Below, piece after piece: positions 26,009 through 35,803 of a stretch of DNA of 64,000 nt. Origin of the DNA: Litorimonas sp046250185 (GTDB taxonomy: Bacteria > Pseudomonadota > Alphaproteobacteria > Caulobacterales > Maricaulaceae). The stretch is from assembly GCF_046250185.1 (NCBI RefSeq), contig NZ_CP176469.1; one strand, 5' to 3'. Below the pieces are notes generated by a model that was not told where the DNA came from, searched no databases, and saw nothing but the letters and a program-made list of their open reading frames with translations. The number at the start of each line of letters is the position of its first letter. The first letter of the stretch is position 1. The position numbers and the translations under genes were made by a program.

Positions 26009-27181
26009 ATGACAAAGCGCGTGACTATCCTCGGGGCGACCGGGTCGATTGGCGAGAATACGCTAGACATAATCCGGCGTGCGGAGGCTGGTACATACCA
26101 AGTTGTCGCCCTGACCGCGAACCAAAATGCCGAGGCGTTGGCGGCGCATGCTAAGGACTTTAACGCAGAATTCGTGGCGCTGGCCGACCCCACGCATGCC
26201 AAACAATTAGAAGCTCTATTGCAAGGTACGAAAATTGAAATTGGCATCGGTCCTAATGCTTTGATCGAAGCCGCGAAACGCCAAGCGGATTTCACCATGG
26301 CAGCGATTATTGGCGCGGCAGGACTAGAGCCAACGCTAGCGGCTGTCGCGCAGGGCAATCACGTTGGTCTCGCCAATAAGGAATGTCTGGTCTGTGCAGG
26401 GGAGCCATTTATGGCGGCGGTGCGCGAGAGCGGAGCGGTCTTGCTGCCCGTCGACTCGGAGCATAACGCAATTTTCCAAGTGCTAGAAAGTGATCAGCCA
26501 AAAGGGGTTAAGCGCCTAATTCTAACGGCCAGTGGCGGGCCTTTCCGCGAAAAAACACTCGAAGACCTACAGACGGTGACCCGTGAAAATGCGCTGAACC
26601 ATCCTGTGTGGAGCATGGGCGCGAAGATTAGTATCGACTCCGCTACTCTGATGAATAAGGGGTTGGAATTGATCGAGGCGAGTTATCTGTTTAACCGCCC
26701 ATCGGCCGAGATCGACGTGATCGTGCATCCGCAATCTATTATTCACTCTATGGTCGAATATATCGATGGGTCCGTTCTGGCGCAGTTGGGCAGTCCCGAT
26801 ATGCGCACGCCGATTGCCTATGCGCTAGGCTGGCCCGCGCGGATTGCGGCGCCTGTCGAGAGGCTCGACTTTACACAGATCAGCCAGTTGACGTTTTTTG
26901 CACCAGACCTGGTCAAATTCCCGGCGCTGAGATTGGCGCGGGAGGCCTTGGAAGCAGGCGGTTGCGCACCGTGTGTTTTGAACGCTGCCAATGAGCAAGC
27001 TGTTGCAGCTTTCCTCGCGGGACGTATCCAATTTCTGGACATAGCTCGCATCGTCGAGGCGACGTTAGAGCGAGAAGGGCGGAGCCGCCAATTCTCCTGT
27101 GCGCCGCATGATGTCGCCGCAATTATTGCCACAGATGCCTCCGCGCGGCGCACTGCGGATGATCATATTGTAACCTTGTAA
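26009..27181 (+). CDS. dxr: 1-deoxy-D-xylulose 5-phosphate reductoisomerase
   Basis: 390-residue NADPH-dependent enzyme of the MEP isoprenoid pathway. The nucleotide-binding GATGSIGENTLDIIRR, the metal-binding PVDSEHNAIFQ and the flexible-loop region SGGPFREKTLEDLQTVT are intact. It starts 6 bases after cdsA and shares the transcript supplying isoprenyl precursors to UppS. Confidence 0.96.
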   Translation: MTKRVTILGATGSIGENTLDIIRRAEAGTYQVVALTANQNAEALAAHAKDFNAEFVALADPTHAKQLEALLQGTKIEIGIGPNALIEAAKRQADFTMAAIIGAAGLEPTLAAVAQGNHVGLANKECLVCAGEPFMAAVRESGAVLLPVDSEHNAIFQVLESDQPKGVKRLILTASGGPFREKTLEDLQTVTRENALNHPVWSMGAKISIDSATLMNKGLELIEASYLFNRPSAEIDVIVHPQSIIHSMVEYIDGSVLAQLGSPDMRTPIAYALGWPARIAAPVERLDFTQISQLTFFAPDLVKFPALRLAREALEAGGCAPCVLNAANEQAVAAFLAGRIQFLDIARIVEATLEREGRSRQFSCAPHDVAAIIATDASARRTADDHIVTL

Positions 27182-27234
27182 GCGCCCCCCAAAACAGGCT
27201 AGTTAACCTGAATTAACCAAGGGATTCTGCCTGC

Positions 27235-28443
27235 ATGCTCAGCACGCTATTTAATACGCTTCTATTTATAACGAGCGGTTTGCTCGTGCTGTCATTTCTC
27301 GTCTTTTTTCACGAGCTTGGCCATTACTCCGTTGCACGCTTTTTCAACGTCGCGGTAGAGCGATTTTCCATTGGATTTGGGAAGCCGATTGCGCAATGGA
27401 CGGCAGAGAAAACAGGCGTGCGTTGGTCTATTGGGCGGATTCCGCTGGGTGGCTATGTCAAATTTAAAGGCGATGCAGGCGCAGCCAGCAATCCCGACGC
27501 GGCTGAGTTAGAAACACTTAAATCTGAAATGGTCGCGAGCGGTGACGCTGATGTCGACAATATCTTCCACTTCAAGCCGCTTTATCAGCGTGTTTTGATC
27601 GTGTTGGCTGGACCTGTCGCGAACTTTCTACTGGCCATCATTATTTTCGCCGCGCTCGCCCTTGGCTATGGCTCGCGAGATTATGTGTCAGAGATTTCCG
27701 TGGTAACAGAGAATAGCCGTGCCGCTGAAGCTGGCTTTCTGCCAGGTGATAAAGTCATCACAATGGACGGCAAAGACGTCTCGACATGGTCAAAGCTAGG
27801 GCAGCATATCGCCTTGCGCAGCGAAACTGATATTGTGACTGTGATTGAGCGTGACGGTATGGAGAAAACTCTAACTGTGCGGCCCAAGCGCGAAGAGAAG
27901 AAGGACTTTGTCGGCGGCAAAGCCAATGTCGGACATATCGGTATCGGCATTGACCGCAACACACCGATTAAAACGGTGAGTTACAACCCGATTGAAGCGC
28001 TCGGCTACGGCGTCTCAGAAACGGGCGCGCGGCTATCAGCGACTGGCATATATCTGGGTCGAATTTTCACAGGCCGCGAGTCGGGTGATCAACTCGGTAG
28101 TGTGGTAAAAATTGCCACGATTACTGGCAAATCCACGATTGATATTGCCAATGCTGATATCACCGTGAGTGAGCGCGCCAGTGCGATGCTTCTAACACTT
28201 CTATCCCTCGGTGCCTCCATTTCGATTGCTCTAGGTTTCGCAAATTTAATGCCCATTCCAGCGCTCGACGGTGGACATCTGCTCTATTACGGCTATGAAG
28301 CCGTGGCGGGTCGTCCGCTAAGTCAGAAGAAACAGGAGTTTGGGTTTAGAATTGGGTTTGCTATCTTGCTCACGCTATTCGTCGTTCTAACCATAAACGA
28401 TATTGGTTACGTGAGTGACCTCGTCAGAAACCTCTCCTCCTAA
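27235..28443 (+). CDS. rseP: RseP-family site-2 zinc metalloprotease
   Basis: 402-residue intramembrane protease that, in other bacteria, cleaves anti-sigma factors and leftover signal peptides. The first helix carries the zinc motif HELGH (His26, Glu27, His30); the last helices carry LMPIPALDGGHLLYY with the third zinc ligand. One PDZ domain lies between (roughly residues 140-220), with its GFLPGDKVITMDGK region visible. Order dxr-rseP-bamA is standard. Confidence 0.95.
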   Translation: MLSTLFNTLLFITSGLLVLSFLVFFHELGHYSVARFFNVAVERFSIGFGKPIAQWTAEKTGVRWSIGRIPLGGYVKFKGDAGAASNPDAAELETLKSEMVASGDADVDNIFHFKPLYQRVLIVLAGPVANFLLAIIIFAALALGYGSRDYVSEISVVTENSRAAEAGFLPGDKVITMDGKDVSTWSKLGQHIALRSETDIVTVIERDGMEKTLTVRPKREEKKDFVGGKANVGHIGIGIDRNTPIKTVSYNPIEALGYGVSETGARLSATGIYLGRIFTGRESGDQLGSVVKIATITGKSTIDIANADITVSERASAMLLTLLSLGASISIALGFANLMPIPALDGGHLLYYGYEAVAGRPLSQKKQEFGFRIGFAILLTLFVVLTINDIGYVSDLVRNLSS

Positions 28444-28455
28444 GTGGACGCCGTT

Positions 28456-30906
28456 ATGAGATCCAGCCTATCATCTATCGTGATGCACTTGCGTTTATGG
28501 CTCGCGCTTGCCGTTTTTGCAGGATTTGGCGTTGCCCACGCGCAGGACGAGGCCCCCACGCTGCCGCAAGCGCCAACGATTATTCAATCCATCCAAGTGC
28601 AAGGCAATCAGCGGGTCGAGGCCAATACGGTTGCGTCATATCTTTTGATTGCACCAGGCGATCCTTATTCTGAAACACGCATCGATACATCGCTCAAAAC
28701 GCTCTATGCGACGGGCCTGTTTGCGGATGTGGCGATTGATCCACGCGACGGCAATGTCCTGATCTCTGTCATTGAAAACCCGATCATCAACCGTGTGATC
28801 CTTGAGGGAAATAAATCCCTCAAGTCTGACAAAATCACTGATGAGATTGAGGCTGAACCTCGTTCGATCTTTACGCGCGCCAACATCCAAGAAGACGTTG
28901 CCCGCATCATCGAACTTTATCGCCAATCAGGCCGTTTCGCTGCGACAGTCGAGCCGAAAGTTGTGCAGCAACCGCAAAACCGTGTCGACCTGATTTTTGA
29001 AATTACAGAGGGCCCCGTGACAGGCGTGAAGCGGATCAACATTATCGGCAATGCTGAATATCCAGACCGCCGCTTGCGCAAAGAAATCGCGACGCAAGAG
29101 TCCGAGTGGTATAAATTTTTTGGCTCCAACGACAATTATGACCCGGGCCGCTTGGAGTTTGACCGCGAGCAACTCCGTACATTCTACACGAATCGTGGCT
29201 TTGCTGACTTCCGTGTAGTATCCGCTGTCGCCGAATTAACGCCAGATCAGGAAGATTTCTACATTACTTTCACGGTCGATGAAGGTGCTGAATATCGCTG
29301 GGGTGAAGTGACTGTTGAGACGGAATTAGAGACCCTTGACGAAGATTTCCTAAAGCGCCTACTGCGCATTAAAAAAGGCGAGATTTACAATGCCAGCCAA
29401 GTCGAAGATGCGATTGATACACTCAATTTCGCAGCTGGAACGACGGGTTACGCCTTTGTCGACATTCAACCAGACATCAGACGCAATCGCGAAACGAAGA
29501 CTGTCGATCTTGTCTTTAACATCGTCGAAGGTCCGCGTGTCTACATTGAACGCATTGACATTGTCGGCAATACAACAACCCTAGACTACGTTATTCGTCG
29601 CGAGATGGAACTCGTCGAAGGGGACGCGTTTAATAGAATTTTGCTGGATCGGTCCAAAAACCGCGTCCGTGCACTACGCTTCTTCGAGGAAGTCGAGATC
29701 ACTGAAACGCAGGGCTCATCACCTGACCGCGCGGTTGTCGAGGTGAAGGTGAAAGAGCAGCCAACGGGCGAACTATCTTTCTCCGCTGGTTTCTCCTCCG
29801 CTGACGCTTTCTTGGTCGATCTGTCGATTACGCAGCGTAACCTTCGCGGTCGCGGACAGTTAATGCGCTTTGTGATCCGTGCCAGCTCCAACCGTCGGGA
29901 AATTGATCTTCGGTTTACAGAGCCACGCTTTCTGGGTCGTAATCTGGCCGCAGGTGTTGAGCTATTCGATGTTGTGATTGACTTCTTGGACGAGGCGGGC
30001 TTCCGCCAGAGCCGGACAGGGGGACAAGTTACGTTGGCGTTCCCGTTGACGGAATATACAAGCCTCTCAACGCGCTACTCTCTCCGTCAGGAAAACATTG
30101 AGTTTCCGCAAGAAAATCAGTGTCCGACCATTAATGCGGATGCCGCAAATGGGACGATCAATCCCTCCAACCAGCAGCTCTTCTCACTCTGTCAGCAAGT
30201 GGGCGGGCGTTTATCGTCTATCTTTGGTTACACATTCCGTTGGGACCGTCGGAATGATCCGATCACGCCAACACGCGGATTTGATGTCAACTTTAGCCAA
30301 GATTTGGCAGGGATTGGCGGAGATGTGAAATATTTGCGGACAGACATTCGCGCCAATGCTTATCGTGGCTTATATAAAAATGTGATCGCGTCTGCCTCGC
30401 TCTCTGCAGGGTATATTCGTGGCTGGAGCGGTGAACCTGTCTCTATTAATGACCGTTATTTCAAAGGTAACTTTGAGTTCCGTGGGTATGAAAATGCCGG
30501 TATTGGCCCACGCGCTGTGTTGTATGATCCATTGACAGGCGAAACAACGCGTCGCTTGAATTCGTTAGGCGGTAACGCCTTCGGTATCGCTGCAACCGAG
30601 GTGAGTTTTCCGCTTGGCATTCCGTCACTCCTCGGTAGCTTGTTCGTCGAGGCTGGTACAGTTGGCCTTCTGGATGAGGACTTTAAATATGATACCGGCA
30701 TTGACCCGATTACGGGTGAGCAACTCACGGCAGAGCTGCAATACCAAAAAACAATCGACGATCTCTCCATTCGCGCAATGGCGGGTGCCAGTGTTTTCTG
30801 GGAAAGCCCGTTCGGCCCCATCCGCTTCGACTTTACGAAGCCCCTCAAACAGTATGATTACGATGACCGTACATCATTCCAATTCACAACCCGCACAAGG
30901 TTCTAA
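28456..30906 (+). CDS. bamA: Outer membrane protein assembly factor BamA
   Basis: About 816-residue essential outer-membrane insertase. A signal peptide ends near AHAQ, followed by five POTRA domains (to about residue 390) and a C-terminal 16-strand barrel ending in Phe. The conserved barrel loop equivalent to VRGF appears as FRGYE near residues 675-679. The start at 28456 gives a compact signal peptide; a GTG at 28444 right after rseP would add four residues. skp follows at once. Confidence 0.96.
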   Translation: MRSSLSSIVMHLRLWLALAVFAGFGVAHAQDEAPTLPQAPTIIQSIQVQGNQRVEANTVASYLLIAPGDPYSETRIDTSLKTLYATGLFADVAIDPRDGNVLISVIENPIINRVILEGNKSLKSDKITDEIEAEPRSIFTRANIQEDVARIIELYRQSGRFAATVEPKVVQQPQNRVDLIFEITEGPVTGVKRINIIGNAEYPDRRLRKEIATQESEWYKFFGSNDNYDPGRLEFDREQLRTFYTNRGFADFRVVSAVAELTPDQEDFYITFTVDEGAEYRWGEVTVETELETLDEDFLKRLLRIKKGEIYNASQVEDAIDTLNFAAGTTGYAFVDIQPDIRRNRETKTVDLVFNIVEGPRVYIERIDIVGNTTTLDYVIRREMELVEGDAFNRILLDRSKNRVRALRFFEEVEITETQGSSPDRAVVEVKVKEQPTGELSFSAGFSSADAFLVDLSITQRNLRGRGQLMRFVIRASSNRREIDLRFTEPRFLGRNLAAGVELFDVVIDFLDEAGFRQSRTGGQVTLAFPLTEYTSLSTRYSLRQENIEFPQENQCPTINADAANGTINPSNQQLFSLCQQVGGRLSSIFGYTFRWDRRNDPITPTRGFDVNFSQDLAGIGGDVKYLRTDIRANAYRGLYKNVIASASLSAGYIRGWSGEPVSINDRYFKGNFEFRGYENAGIGPRAVLYDPLTGETTRRLNSLGGNAFGIAATEVSFPLGIPSLLGSLFVEAGTVGLLDEDFKYDTGIDPITGEQLTAELQYQKTIDDLSIRAMAGASVFWESPFGPIRFDFTKPLKQYDYDDRTSFQFTTRTRF

Positions 30907-30908
30907 TC

Positions 30909-31478
30909 ATGTCATTTAAATTATTCCGCACTGTCTTTTTCGGTGCAGTCCTCAGCCTATGTTTTAGCGCGGCTGCCTTCGCACAAAGCACAATCCTTGT
31001 CGTTGATACGCAGCGTGTCCTGCGCGACTCCGAGGTAGGGAAGCACATTGCACGTCAGCTAGAGACAATTTCAAAGTCTATGGACGCCGAGTTTAAAGCC
31101 AAAGCGTCGCCACTGGAAAGCCAAGCTAAGTCGCTCGAAGCGCAGCTTAAAGGTAAAACAGCACAAGACCTGCAAGGCAATACCGCCCTTCAACAGCAAA
31201 TCAAAAACTTCCAAGCTGACCAGTTGAAAGTCCGTGAAGACGGAGCTTACAAGCAACGCGAACTACAAATCACCGAAGCCAAAGCGGTGCAGCAAGTGCA
31301 AACAAAACTTCGCGACATCTTGAAAGCCCTTGTCGCAGAGCGCAATGCGGACATCGTTCTGGAACGCTCTCTTGTGATCTACGGTGATCCTGCGGATGTG
31401 ACGGATACTGTGATTTCTCGCTTGAATTCACAGCTCCGCACTGTGCCTGTCACGCGCGAGCGTCTGCCGCGTCAATAG
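30909..31478 (+). CDS. skp: Periplasmic chaperone Skp/OmpH family
   Basis: 189-residue periplasmic chaperone that holds unfolded outer-membrane proteins on the way to BamA. It has a signal peptide ending at AFAQS, a short beta segment (ILVVDTQRVLRDSEVGK) and a long charged coiled-coil hairpin rich in Lys, Gln and Ala, the Skp layout. It starts 2 bases after bamA. A strong hairpin separates it from lpxD. Confidence 0.9.
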   Translation: MSFKLFRTVFFGAVLSLCFSAAAFAQSTILVVDTQRVLRDSEVGKHIARQLETISKSMDAEFKAKASPLESQAKSLEAQLKGKTAQDLQGNTALQQQIKNFQADQLKVREDGAYKQRELQITEAKAVQQVQTKLRDILKALVAERNADIVLERSLVIYGDPADVTDTVISRLNSQLRTVPVTRERLPRQ

Positions 31479-31499
31479 GACGGCGCCAACCATATTACC

Positions 31500-31533
31500 G
31501 TCCTGCCTCAAAGTTTGAATTGAGAGGCAGGAC
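31500..31533. other. Perfect 10-bp inverted repeat between skp and lpxD
   Basis: GTCCTGCCTC (31500-31509) and GAGGCAGGAC (31524-31533) are perfect reverse complements around a 14-base loop. No T-run follows on either strand, so it is not a normal terminator. It could be a processing or mRNA-stability element, or a protein-binding site near the lpxD start at 31555. Confidence 0.6.
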
Positions 31534-31554
31534 AAATACCCTTAGGAACGGGTT

Positions 31555-32550
31555 ATGATTGACCCGCGCTTCTATACCTTGCGACCGCCCATGACTTTGG
31601 GCGACGCTATTGCTGGCCTTGATGTTGAAACATTAGACGGCAAATTCCTCGATGAGGTGATCTCAGCACCGTCTGCTTTATCGACCAGCCAGCCTGCCGA
31701 GATCACGTTTTTCCAAAATAAACGCCGCAAAGACGCGCTCGCGACAGCCAAAGCCACAGCCTGTTTCGTGCCGCCAAAGCTGGCTTCTGCCGTGGGTGAA
31801 CAGCAGATCATTGCGATCATTAGCGACACCCCCCGCGCCCATTTCGCCCGCGTCTGCAATAAATTGGTGAGCCAGACCTCGGCTTTGACGAAGACGAACA
31901 TTGCCGACAGTGCCATTATTCACCCGACAGCTATCGTTGGTGAGGGTGTCACGATCAAAGCAGGTGCGCATATTGGCGCTTATAGCGTGTTGATGCACGG
32001 CGTTGAAGTCGGCGAGAACACCGTCATTGAACCGCATGTCTTGCTGTCCTTTTGCGTAATTGGCGCGGAGTGTCGGATTAAATCTGGTGCAGTTATTGGC
32101 GGAACGGGATTCGGCGTCGATAAAGACGAAGCAGGTATCGTAAATATCCCACATCTCGGCCGTGTCATTGTGGGTGACCGGGTCAGCATTGGCTCGCAGA
32201 CCTGCGTCGATCGCGGACAACTGGGTGATACTGTGCTGGGCGATGATGTGAAACTCGATAACCAAGTGCAGATCGGCCACAATGTGCAGATTGGATCTGG
32301 CACAATGATGGCGGCGCATACGGGAATCTCAGGCAGCTGCGTCATCGGGAAAGGCTGTCAATTTGGCGGTCGTGTTGGGCTTGCCGACCATATCACCATT
32401 GGTGACGGTGCTATTTTAGCGGCCAGTGCGGGCGTTATGCATGATGTCCCTGCGGGCGAGATGTGGAGCGGGGTGCCCGCTATGCCCATTCGCGAGCATA
32501 TGAGGATCGTCACGGCGACCCGTAAATTAATTAAGAAAACCGAGAGTTGA
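31555..32550 (+). CDS. lpxD: UDP-3-O-(3-hydroxyacyl)glucosamine N-acyltransferase
   Basis: 331-residue third enzyme of lipid A synthesis, a trimeric left-handed beta-helix protein. A non-repeat N-terminal uridine-binding domain (with AEITFFQNKRRKDAL) precedes hexapeptide repeats from about residue 110, including IGAYSVLMHGVEVGENTVIE and NQVQIGHNVQIGSGTMMAAH with the catalytic His. The C-terminal SGVPAMPIREHMR segment is typical. fabZ starts 2 bases after its stop. Confidence 0.95.
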   Translation: MIDPRFYTLRPPMTLGDAIAGLDVETLDGKFLDEVISAPSALSTSQPAEITFFQNKRRKDALATAKATACFVPPKLASAVGEQQIIAIISDTPRAHFARVCNKLVSQTSALTKTNIADSAIIHPTAIVGEGVTIKAGAHIGAYSVLMHGVEVGENTVIEPHVLLSFCVIGAECRIKSGAVIGGTGFGVDKDEAGIVNIPHLGRVIVGDRVSIGSQTCVDRGQLGDTVLGDDVKLDNQVQIGHNVQIGSGTMMAAHTGISGSCVIGKGCQFGGRVGLADHITIGDGAILAASAGVMHDVPAGEMWSGVPAMPIREHMRIVTATRKLIKKTES

Positions 32551-32552
32551 GC

Positions 32553-33002
32553 ATGGCGCACGGGCTGACATTTCCTATTTCCAGAGAACAGATCAAAGAC
32601 TTCCTGCCGCACCGTGATCCGATGTTTTTCATCAATGAAGTCACCGCTTTGGGCGAGGATTGGATCGAGGCGACATCATTCGTTGATCCTGCATCGCCTT
32701 TTTTCGAAGGTCACTTCCCAGACCTCGCGATCATGCCGGGCGTCTTACTAATTGAAACTGTCGCGCAAGCAGGAGCATTGATTGTTTCGTTGAATACGGG
32801 CTTGAGCGAGGGCAGCTTTATCGCCTTTTCAGGTGTCGAGCAGGCAAAGTTCCGTCGACCCGTCTATCCCAATGAAACCCTGACGGTGAAAGCACGAATT
32901 ACGCGCGCCCGTGCAGGCTATTACAAATTTGAAGGTTCAGCTTCGGTTGGCGACATCGTCGCGGCTGAGCTGAAATTTGCCGCCACACAGATGACATTTT
33001 AA
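32553..33002 (+). CDS. fabZ: 3-hydroxyacyl-ACP dehydratase FabZ
   Basis: 149-residue hot-dog-fold dehydratase of fatty acid elongation, competing with LpxA/LpxD for hydroxyacyl-ACP. The catalytic His is in LPHRDPMFFI and the catalytic Glu in the helix MPGVLLIETVAQAGAL after FFEGHFPD. A TTG at 32547 in the same frame is less likely than the ATG at 32553. Its place between lpxD and lpxA is the standard arrangement. Confidence 0.95.
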   Translation: MAHGLTFPISREQIKDFLPHRDPMFFINEVTALGEDWIEATSFVDPASPFFEGHFPDLAIMPGVLLIETVAQAGALIVSLNTGLSEGSFIAFSGVEQAKFRRPVYPNETLTVKARITRARAGYYKFEGSASVGDIVAAELKFAATQMTF

Positions 33003-33011
33003 GGCAAGATT

Positions 33012-33809
33012 ATGAGCCAAACGATCCACACAACCGCGATTATTGCTGAAGGCGCAACCCTTGGGAAAAATATCAAAATTGGGCCGTATTGTGTCGTCGG
33101 GCCTGATGTGAAGTTAGGCGATAATGTCGAATTGATCGGGCATGTGAACCTCGATGGTGACACAACGATTGGCGCGGATAGCAAGCTTTATCCCTTCGTT
33201 TCTATGGGTTACCCGCCCCAAGATTTTAAGCACAAAGGCGGCCCCGTGCGTATCGAAATCGGCGAGCGTTGCACCTTTCGCGAAAACGTCAATATTCATC
33301 CCGGCGTAGATGTAGGGGAGCCCGTGACGCGGATTGGCCATGATTGTTACTTCATGGTCGGCACGCATCTGGCGCATGAAGGACAGATGGGCAATCACGT
33401 GATTGTCTCGAACGGGGCGCAGATTGGCGGCAATGTCACGATTGGCGATCACGTTATTTTGGGGGGCCTCTGCGCGATCCACCAACATACCCGCATTGGC
33501 AATCACGCCTTTATTGGCGGTATGGCGACCGTCACGACAGATGTCATTCCTTACGGATTTGTGATTGGAAACGCAGCGCATCTGGCGGGGTTGAATGTTG
33601 TCGGCCTGAAGCGGCGCGGTTTCTCGCGCGAACATATTCGCGATATGCGCTCGGCTTACCGCCTTTTATTTGCCCAAGAGGGCACATTTGCAGAACGGCT
33701 CGACGATGCGGCCAAAGTCTATCACGACCACGATCTAGTCATGGAAATTGTGAGTTTTATCCGGGCGCAAGAAAACCGCTCAATCTGTATGCCGAATACG
33801 GGGCGGTAG
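33012..33809 (+). CDS. lpxA: UDP-N-acetylglucosamine acyltransferase
   Basis: 265-residue first enzyme of lipid A synthesis. Hexapeptide repeats form the left-handed beta-helix from residue 1; the catalytic His lies in VGTHLAHEGQMGNHVI, and the C-terminal helical part begins after GLKRRGFSREHIRDMRSAYR. It starts 9 bases after fabZ. Confidence 0.96.
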   Translation: MSQTIHTTAIIAEGATLGKNIKIGPYCVVGPDVKLGDNVELIGHVNLDGDTTIGADSKLYPFVSMGYPPQDFKHKGGPVRIEIGERCTFRENVNIHPGVDVGEPVTRIGHDCYFMVGTHLAHEGQMGNHVIVSNGAQIGGNVTIGDHVILGGLCAIHQHTRIGNHAFIGGMATVTTDVIPYGFVIGNAAHLAGLNVVGLKRRGFSREHIRDMRSAYRLLFAQEGTFAERLDDAAKVYHDHDLVMEIVSFIRAQENRSICMPNTGR

Positions 33810-33814
33810 CGAGC

Positions 33815-34639
33815 ATGGCTAATGAGATGAGATTAGGCTTGGTCGCGGGCGGCGGAAAGCTACCAATCTATGTGGCGCATGCGGCTGGCGCGCGGTTAGT
33901 TACGACAATCGCGCTGGACGGCTTTGCCAAGGCGAGCGATTACTCCGCTGCGCAAGTGCTGAGCCTTGGGCAATTCGGCCATATGGTCAAAGCTCTCAAG
34001 AAAGCCAAAGCGACCCATGTGTGCTTTGCGGGCATCGTCAAGCGCCCCGATTTTAGTCAGGTCAAACCTGACCTGAAAGGCATGCGCCACTTGCCAGGCG
34101 CGATCCGCGCGGCGGGACAGGGCGATGATGCTCTGTTGCGCCATATACTTGGCCTTTTTGAAAAAGAGGGGCTGATTGTCGTTTCCCCGCAAGAGATTTG
34201 CGAGGATTTACTCCTCGGTGAAGGTGCGCTGGGAACGATTGGGCTGTCCAAAGTCTTTCGTGATGATGCCTTAAAAGCTTGCGAAATTGCTCGCGAAATC
34301 GGTCGCCTCGACATTGGTCAGGGCGCAGTGGTCAGCCAAGGCGTGGTGCTGGCCGTTGAAGCGCAAGAAGGCACAGACGCCATGTTGAAGCGCATCGCTG
34401 ATCTGCCTCCCGCTATACGTCCCAAGGATCAAGGCGTTCTCGCCAAACTCATCAAGCCGAGCCAAGATGATCGTGTGGACCTCCCGACATTGGGACCAGA
34501 GACGGTGCGCTTAGCTGCCGAAGCTGGCCTTGCGGGGATCGTCGCGGAAGAAGGGCGTGCTTTCGTGATTGACCGCAGAGACGTCATTCGTTTGGCGGAT
34601 GAATTGGGTATTTTCATCGTTGGCATCCCAAAGGCTTAG
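33815..34639 (+). CDS. lpxI: UDP-2,3-diacylglucosamine diphosphatase LpxI
   Basis: 274-residue member of the former DUF1009 family, the alphaproteobacterial alternative to LpxH for making lipid X. The N-terminal GLVAGGGKLPIYVA segment, the central SVGQGAVVSQGVVLAVEA-type region (here IGQGAVVSQGVVLAVEAQEG) and the C-terminal ETVRLAAEAGLAGIVAE region are conserved features. It lies between lpxA and lpxB as usual. Confidence 0.94.
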   Translation: MANEMRLGLVAGGGKLPIYVAHAAGARLVTTIALDGFAKASDYSAAQVLSLGQFGHMVKALKKAKATHVCFAGIVKRPDFSQVKPDLKGMRHLPGAIRAAGQGDDALLRHILGLFEKEGLIVVSPQEICEDLLLGEGALGTIGLSKVFRDDALKACEIAREIGRLDIGQGAVVSQGVVLAVEAQEGTDAMLKRIADLPPAIRPKDQGVLAKLIKPSQDDRVDLPTLGPETVRLAAEAGLAGIVAEEGRAFVIDRRDVIRLADELGIFIVGIPKA

Positions 34640-34642
34640 ACG

Positions 34643-35803
34643 TTGACTAAGGTCTTCATCCTCGCGGTTGAAAACTCCGCTGATCATTTGGGGGCGGAGT
34701 TGGTGACAGCTTTGCGCAGCCAACAGTCAGACCTGACATTTGCAGGGATTGGTGGACGCGCGATGAGCGCTGTTGGTGTACCAAGCCAGATGGATATTGA
34801 CGGCCTCGCTATATTGGGCTTTGTCGAAGGTTTAAAATCCTACCCGATGATTTTGCGCAAAGTCTATGAAGCTGGGCAGCGGATTATGCAAAGCGGGGCT
34901 GATGCGGTCGTCTTGATCGATAGTTGGGGCTTTATGATCCGTGTGGCGAAAGAACTTCGCAAGCAAGGCTATACAGGCAAGATCATCAAATATGTTGCGC
35001 CGCAAGTGTGGGCGATGCGGGAAGGGCGGGCGAAAATTCTGGCGCGTCATGTCGACCACTTGCTAACAATCCATAGCTTTGATGCACCCTATTTCGAACA
35101 GTACGGCCTGCCAGTCCATTACGTTGGCAATCCCGTATTTGATACGGATTACCGCGCGGGCGACGGGCAGTCTTTGCGGGATCAATATGATTTGGGCGAG
35201 CGTCCGATTGTCTCTATCTTTTTTGGCAGTCGCCCGTCAGAGATAGCGCGCTTGGCCGCACCTTTTGCGGACGCGATAGAATTATTGCGAATGGAGTTTC
35301 CCGACCTCGCCTTCATCAGCCCCGTTTCCAATTCCGTGAGCAAGATTGTCTTGGGCAAAGCGGGCGAAGATCTCCGTCTGCAAGAGGTGATCTTCCTGCC
35401 TGAAGACCGCAAAATTGATACCATGGCGGCTAGTCGTGTGGCCTTGGCTTGCTCTGGCACTATGACGACGCAACTGGCCTCTGCAGGGGTGCCGACCGTT
35501 GTGGCGTATAAGTTGGCAGGGCTAACGTATTTTGCGGCCAAACGCTTATTTAAGCCTGATTATATCTCAATCGTGAATATCGCCGCTGACGCATTATTGA
35601 TGCCAGAATTTATTCAGGATGACGTGACGGGTGAGGTGTTGGCGGAGGCTGTCGCGACCTATCTCTGTGACCCCGCGCAAGAAAAAAGCGCCGCAAGGGC
35701 GCTCTTGGATCAAACTGATAAAATGCGCGGCGAGGGCGGGAAAGCCAGCGACCGTGCGGCGCTGGCTATTATCGATATTCTCGCGGAGGGCCTAAGCCTC
35801 TAA
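34643..35803 (+). CDS. lpxB: Lipid-A-disaccharide synthase
   Basis: 386-residue GT19 glycosyltransferase joining lipid X and UDP-diacylglucosamine. The N-terminal segment reads AVENSADHLGAEL, the family position usually written as SGD-x-LGA, and FFGSRPSEIARL, IKYVAPQVWAMREGR and ACSGTMTTQLA are recognisable. The start is a TTG at 34643, 3 bases after lpxI. The last 4 bases overlap the end of the convergent gltA gene. Confidence 0.95.
   Translation: MTKVFILAVENSADHLGAELVTALRSQQSDLTFAGIGGRAMSAVGVPSQMDIDGLAILGFVEGLKSYPMILRKVYEAGQRIMQSGADAVVLIDSWGFMIRVAKELRKQGYTGKIIKYVAPQVWAMREGRAKILARHVDHLLTIHSFDAPYFEQYGLPVHYVGNPVFDTDYRAGDGQSLRDQYDLGERPIVSIFFGSRPSEIARLAAPFADAIELLRMEFPDLAFISPVSNSVSKIVLGKAGEDLRLQEVIFLPEDRKIDTMAASRVALACSGTMTTQLASAGVPTVVAYKLAGLTYFAAKRLFKPDYISIVNIAADALLMPEFIQDDVTGEVLAEAVATYLCDPAQEKSAARALLDQTDKMRGEGGKASDRAALAIIDILAEGLSL

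Noticed and set aside
27203..27216. TTAACC-N4-TTAACC before rseP, resembling a CtrA site
   Set aside because: The half-site spacing is TTAA-N6-TTAA, not the N7 of the CtrA consensus, and rseP is a housekeeping gene in a run of co-directional genes.
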